Below, in pieces: positions 43,301 through 49,300 of a stretch of DNA of 64,000 bases (position 1 is the stretch's first letter; every line of letters starts with the position of its first letter). The notes under the pieces were generated by a model. That model did not search any database. It was not told where the DNA came from and worked only from the letters and a program-made list of their open reading frames with translations. The position numbers were made by a program, and so were the translations under genes. Location of the stretch: NCBI GenBank assembly GCA_032207245.1, contig CM063506.1, forward strand, positions 17,769,682 to 17,833,681, given 5' to 3'. The DNA comes from Pardosa pseudoannulata. Taxonomy: Eukaryota > Arthropoda > Arachnida > Araneae > Lycosidae.

Positions 43301-46300
43301 TACATATTAATTAATCCATGAAATAGACTACTAGACTTTTATGAAAATTACTTGTTGTTAATACCAGTGATAAAATTTCATTACAACAAAAAATAATCAA
43401 TGATCAAATTTAAAATTATCACATATGTACTTAATCGATTATTTAAGCCAAATATAAAAGAAAAGTATTTACGTAATATCTAAGTTTATTGATAAAATGT
43501 ATGAAAATAATGCAGACGATATTTAAATAATGTAAATTAAGAAATGATTAAATGAGGTGGTTAAATTAATACTGTCATTGTGCTAGAAAAAAAATGCTAT
43601 TTTTACCTATTTATTATGTGATAAATTGAAAAATTTAATTTCCTGCTCTTTACCGGGGAAAATAAGGCTTAAAATAAAGGCATTAAATGCTTGAAAAAGG
43701 GAGAAAGGGTGGATTTCGAACGTTTTAAAGATGACAGTATTTTTCGTTGTGGTATGAAGCATATTTATACCAATTTATTTTAGAATCAGATAGATAGTTT
43801 AGGAGAAAATAAACTTTACTCGATTTGAATTTTGCTAACACTAATTCATCAAGAATCCAATATGGTTGACTCTATCCATTCCAGGTCCATCTGCTTCATA
43901 AATTCAAGGACAGACAGGCAGATAACTTAGGCTATTATTATGTAGCGGATTTCAATTAGACTGATGTTAAAAACGTATTAATTTTTTTAAAAAATTAAGT
44001 ATCCAACATGAAAATTAAGGGCCTTAAAGACCCTTTTTTAGGAGCATCTACATTTAATAAGTTTTAAGGAATTTTTATGGAGTTCACAAACTTTATAAAT
44101 TCCAAATGAGTAACGTTATACACCATATTCAATTTTCACTAGTTGAATATGTTTTATAGGGTTATTCAATTTACTTATCAAAAGTATCTTTCAAATCTTT
44201 TAAAACATCAAAAAGTTACTCTTGGAAAATAGACTTAAATGTAAATTTAATACATTCAAAAGAGTTTCTAAAAATATTTAGATGTAGATTAAACTTAAAT
44301 ATAAAAGCTTATGACTAATTTTCATCAAAATCTGAATGGAAGTAAATAAATGAGATAAAAACATGACTTACTTAACAATACTGAAAATGAGATGAAATAG
44401 CTTTGTAAATATCAACTGATTTTCTTCTAACTCTATACATATATTAAAAGTTTTAACCCAAGCAAGATTCTGAAATTTAAAAAATAATAGTAATTTAACA
44501 TAGATAATAATAATAATAATAAAAGAAATATAAAACTATTTTGATTTTCACTTAAGTTAAAATTAACAATACTGTTGTATACCAATACTGTTGTATAAGA
44601 CCTCCATTTTAAAGGTTATCTGATATAGGAAAAACTTAGTTAATAAAAAAAGGTAAAGAAATGATAAAATATCTACTTTTTACTTATTTAAAATGCAAAA
44701 TTAACAAATTTTCTATTGCACATATCATAACTGTTGAATCTCCTGCTGTCCATATTGTACAGTGTTTAGTGCCATGAGTTTCTTTAAAGTAGACTTCAGC
44801 TCAATTCTCAAACAATACTTGGATCATGGGCAGTAACGTTTTCTGCTGATGTATAAATAGTGCTCTAATACCACTGGATGACTTTAAAGATGTACACATC
44901 AGTAAGATAGCCCAACAAACTCCCTAACCACATTATTATGCTTCCAGCTCAAAATAAAGTAATGTTTTGAAGCCAATTATAAGTGCATATTTCTCTCTAG
45001 ACATTTATATGCTTGTAATCTCGTTGCAGGGTGAGGTGCTTTCCCTGACGGACAGGAGATGGCGCAGTGAACGTGGAATAAAGATGCTGATGCTTTTAGG
45101 TTGTTTGATGGTTGCTCAATAATGAATACATTTCTTGTGTTATGACCACTCCATCATAACATTTCTTTACATGTCTTGAAATGTATCAAAGTACCAGACT
45201 TTTAAGAGTAATTCTCTGTTCTGAAACTCTTCAGAAAATTCAGTTAATCAAGGTAATTCATTTATAATTATTATATGTATTTTATAACTCAGAAAAGTCA
45301 GTAAATCTTATTTCTTTATATTAAATTGCTATAATAATTATAAATGAACTACCTCGAAATACTGAGATGCTTTCCCTGACGGACGGGAGATGGCGCAGTG
45401 AGTGTGGAATAAAGATGCTGATGCATTTCGGTTGTTTGATGGTCGCTCAATAATGAATATATTTCTTATGTTACGACCACTCCATCATAACATTTTGAAA
45501 TGTATTCATTATTGAGCGACCATCAAACAACCGAAAAGCATTAGCATCTTTATTCCACGCTCACTGCACCATCTCCCGTCCATCAGGGAAAGCACCTCAC
45601 AGGGCAAATTTCGATTTATCAATGAACATAACCTTTGCCCCAAAGTCTAATTGAAAAATTTGCAATACCTCTTTAATCGGGCTCTTCTAGAGTGGAGGGG
45701 TAGAGGAACACAAACTAACAGTACCTGACTGTAGTCTATTCATTCATAGCCTTTGATGCACAATAGTGGCAAATATTTTCTTAACAATGGATGCTGCATC
45801 CATAAATATCACATATGTGTAGATCCTTTTTCTACTGTACTTGGTTAAAACAGCAACATACTTAATATCTGTGGGGACTGTAACCCTTGGAAGACCAACC
45901 ACAGGTCTTCAGAGAAATGGTTGCCAAAATAATATCAAATCAAATAAATTTTGCATTTATAAACATTTAAAATGACTGTGATGTCCCCACGTCACTTGCC
46001 GATTGTTCCTCATTTTGGTTTGTCCCGAAAGAGGAAGAAACAAGAGGATGAGTGAGACCAAGATAAGAAGTGCCAAATGAGAAATGGGACAATAAGGGAC
46101 ACTCGCGAGTGTCGCTGGAAAGAGATGCTCTAGGAGTAAGCTGGTGATGTAAATGTAAATATTGTGTATAACTTTATGTTTTGTGTCATAATAAAATGAT
46201 AGAAAAATGCCCAGTGCCTGAAGTTCATTCTTTCCTACTGTTTCCTCAAATCGAACCACGCGCAAGAGCATGATAATGACCATTAGCCATCATCACGAGT

Positions 46301-49300
46301 TGTTCAAAACAAAATCAAATTACACAGCTCGATTTTATCATTATTATTATTATAATTATTAAATAAAATACTGTTAGTAATATATTTAAAAAATTTTAAA
46401 ACAAAAATGGAGAATATACAAAACTTACTTCCAACAAATAAAAGTATCGTTTGAAAATGGTGTCTTTTGGATCTTCTAATCCTTGGAGTTGTTCAATAAA
46501 AAAGTAAAAAATTGACTGCAAAATATTTCAGAAATTTGTAATAATGTGCTTTATAAAATTGCATATCATATAAAACAAAAATATTTTGTATATATAGAAA
46601 AAAATTAATTTTATAATGTACATAAAAATAACATAAAAAGGGAAATATACAATTTTTACAATCATATTTAATTAACATACATAAATTATAAAATTTACTT
46701 CACACTTATTTGAAAAAATTTAAAACCAAAATATAAATTTTTTTATCATGAATCAAGAGGCATGCAGTACAATTTAAAACCTAATTTCAAAGAAATATTT
46801 AAAACCAGAGATTGGTTAATCTTCAAATGAAACTAAGGGTGCATAGAACAATAAAATAAACTGAGACAAAGATAATTTATTTCTGAAGTTATTCATTTTA
46901 CTAAGAAAAAGCATCAGTTTGATTCTACAAGAACTGAAAATAAAATAAAAATATACATTAACTTAAAATAATTTATAAATGAGTAAATTTATAAGCATAT
47001 TTTTAATGTATATTCAGTTGATTCTTACTAGTGCAAATATTTGAATACAAGAGAAATTCCTATATCCAATAATTATGAAAAGTTTTTCAGTTGTTACAAT
47101 TTAAATATTTTGAAATATAGAGCAAATAACATTTGTTATATAATTTTTTTTAATATATGCTTAGTAAAACAGTTCTTTTATAAAAAGGCCAACCTTTAAA
47201 TTTTATTTCCATACGCAATTATAGTCTAAACTTCTAAAAACGAACAATGAAACTATTTTTTCATCATTCCTAATAATTCTATATTTCTATCTTTTCATCA
47301 CTTTTAACCAACATTTGCATTTGACCCAAACAATTAAGAAATAAATGAGTTAACATAAAAAGGATATACAAAAGTTATTACAAAAACAACCAACAGTAAA
47401 ATAAGTACATTTAATGCTGCAGTCACTAGAATTCTAAAAACAAAATTAAACATTACAACTATTATGATGTTTTTAATTATATAAAATTTTCTTACCTTTA
47501 ATTGTTCAGGATCTTTATAAGGAGCATCAGGGGCAAATACTCTAAATACATCTGCTATGCAACAGGCAATTAAGAGCCGAACATCTTTACTAGGGTGTTC
47601 TAAAAAACATTCAGAAGCTAGATGTATGGCAAGAGGAATGTAAGCAGTATTGTCATCTTCTTGACTCATATTTTGGAATGATTGGGCACATTCCTAAAAT
47701 GATTATATGGAAACAATATAAATAACGGTTTAAAGTAAAAGTAAAGAATCAACCAAATCATTTCAAATTTCCAAAAGTCGCATACAGATCATATTTGATT
47801 TAAAACTTGCCAAAGTAGTTAGTTTTGAAATTATATGCATAAAAAAGCAGCAATGGATAATTTCTCTAGTTTAAAAACTGAATCATGATTCCATCTTTAG
47901 TTCCTTTACACATAACAAATAAATGACTATATCTTGACTGTCACCAAAATTTAGATTTCAAACAGAATTTGCAAGAATCATATAAGAATGAGTATTTAGT
48001 TACCCAACAAATGTGCCTAGATACAGGATCAGTAAGTAACATGCTCATAAGCGAAGAGGTTTCTTAATTGTAAAAAAAAGAACCAACATCATTCTTTAAA
48101 TGTCAACACTTATACTATTTTCCTTTTCCCACAGGCATGGTTCCTAGGGAGAAGCATTCAGTAACCAACATTCCACTTAGCAACAGTAAGACATTGTTAC
48201 TATTTCAAGCATACAACATGGCAATGAATGACTCATCTAATGTGGATTGAGAGAGTCTCCTGCAGCATACAGAGAATTCTTAATATATTAGCAGATATTG
48301 AAAAATATTAATTAGATAAACATGACAAAAATACAAAAAATTATGAATTGTTATTGTACTGCTAGTGGGAAATGGTTTTGGTTTGGAGCACTATGATCTA
48401 CTGTTTTGCTTGCATGGGCTAATGAGACCAAGACCTACTGCTTAAAGCCCATTCCAAATGGCTAAGAACATCCATGCCAGCAGCGTGATTCAAACTTGAA
48501 AACTCTGGTACCAAAGAGTAGCACTCTGCCATTCAGCTAATGGAAAATGCTTTTAACCCTTTAGAAGACAGTGGTTTCACAGCAAAACCTCTAGTTAAAC
48601 ATTTTTTCTCTAATTTTTAGAGAAATATGAATAGTTATTTAAACCTTACAATATATGATAGTTCTGCATTTATTTTTTTTCTGTATTTAATCTATTTTTC
48701 TTTTTGTATTTATACTTGCTGTACCTGGAAAGTTAGTAATTCGATTTTTTTTCACTTATGATCCCACACAAAAATATCTATTCAAACAATACTTATAAAT
48801 TGTTAAACTATTCATTTATTATGCTTTTTTATGAACATAATTAAAATTTTAAAAAGTATTGTGTTCATGCTGTACAAGGGGATGGGTTTGTCAGTTAACC
48901 TCCCTCAATCCCTCCTATGGTATCTTCTAAGGCAAACCCTGCTAAAAATTGTTAAAAAATTGCATTTATAAGGTTTATATGTAATATTTATAAAGTAATT
49001 TCATTAAATTTCAAAGAATTTATGTAGGTGACCTTTAAAGGGTTAAAGGTTATTATATAAAATTATTAAATATTAAAATCTTAAATAACTTTGTTTCGTT
49101 TATCAGAACGCAAACATTTCAGCATTTTAGAAAGTATTAAAGTTAGAAATTAGAGAGGGGAACCAGAAATTCTTTTTCTTAAAACAAAATTGATCAGAGG
49201 TAGACAAGAGCAGTTATTGAAAACCTGAACAATGTAAATAATGATGAACATAAACAAAACATGATGAAAATAAAGATAAATTTATGAATTATTTTTGTAC

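Noticed and set aside
45957..46283. 108-codon minus-strand frame
   Set aside because: Lies across the solo LTR; no homology and no coding context.
47334..47669. Possible gene starting [12 protein letters not shown]
   Set aside because: This is PDS5 exon 2 read into its intron; the frame continues upstream through a proper acceptor.
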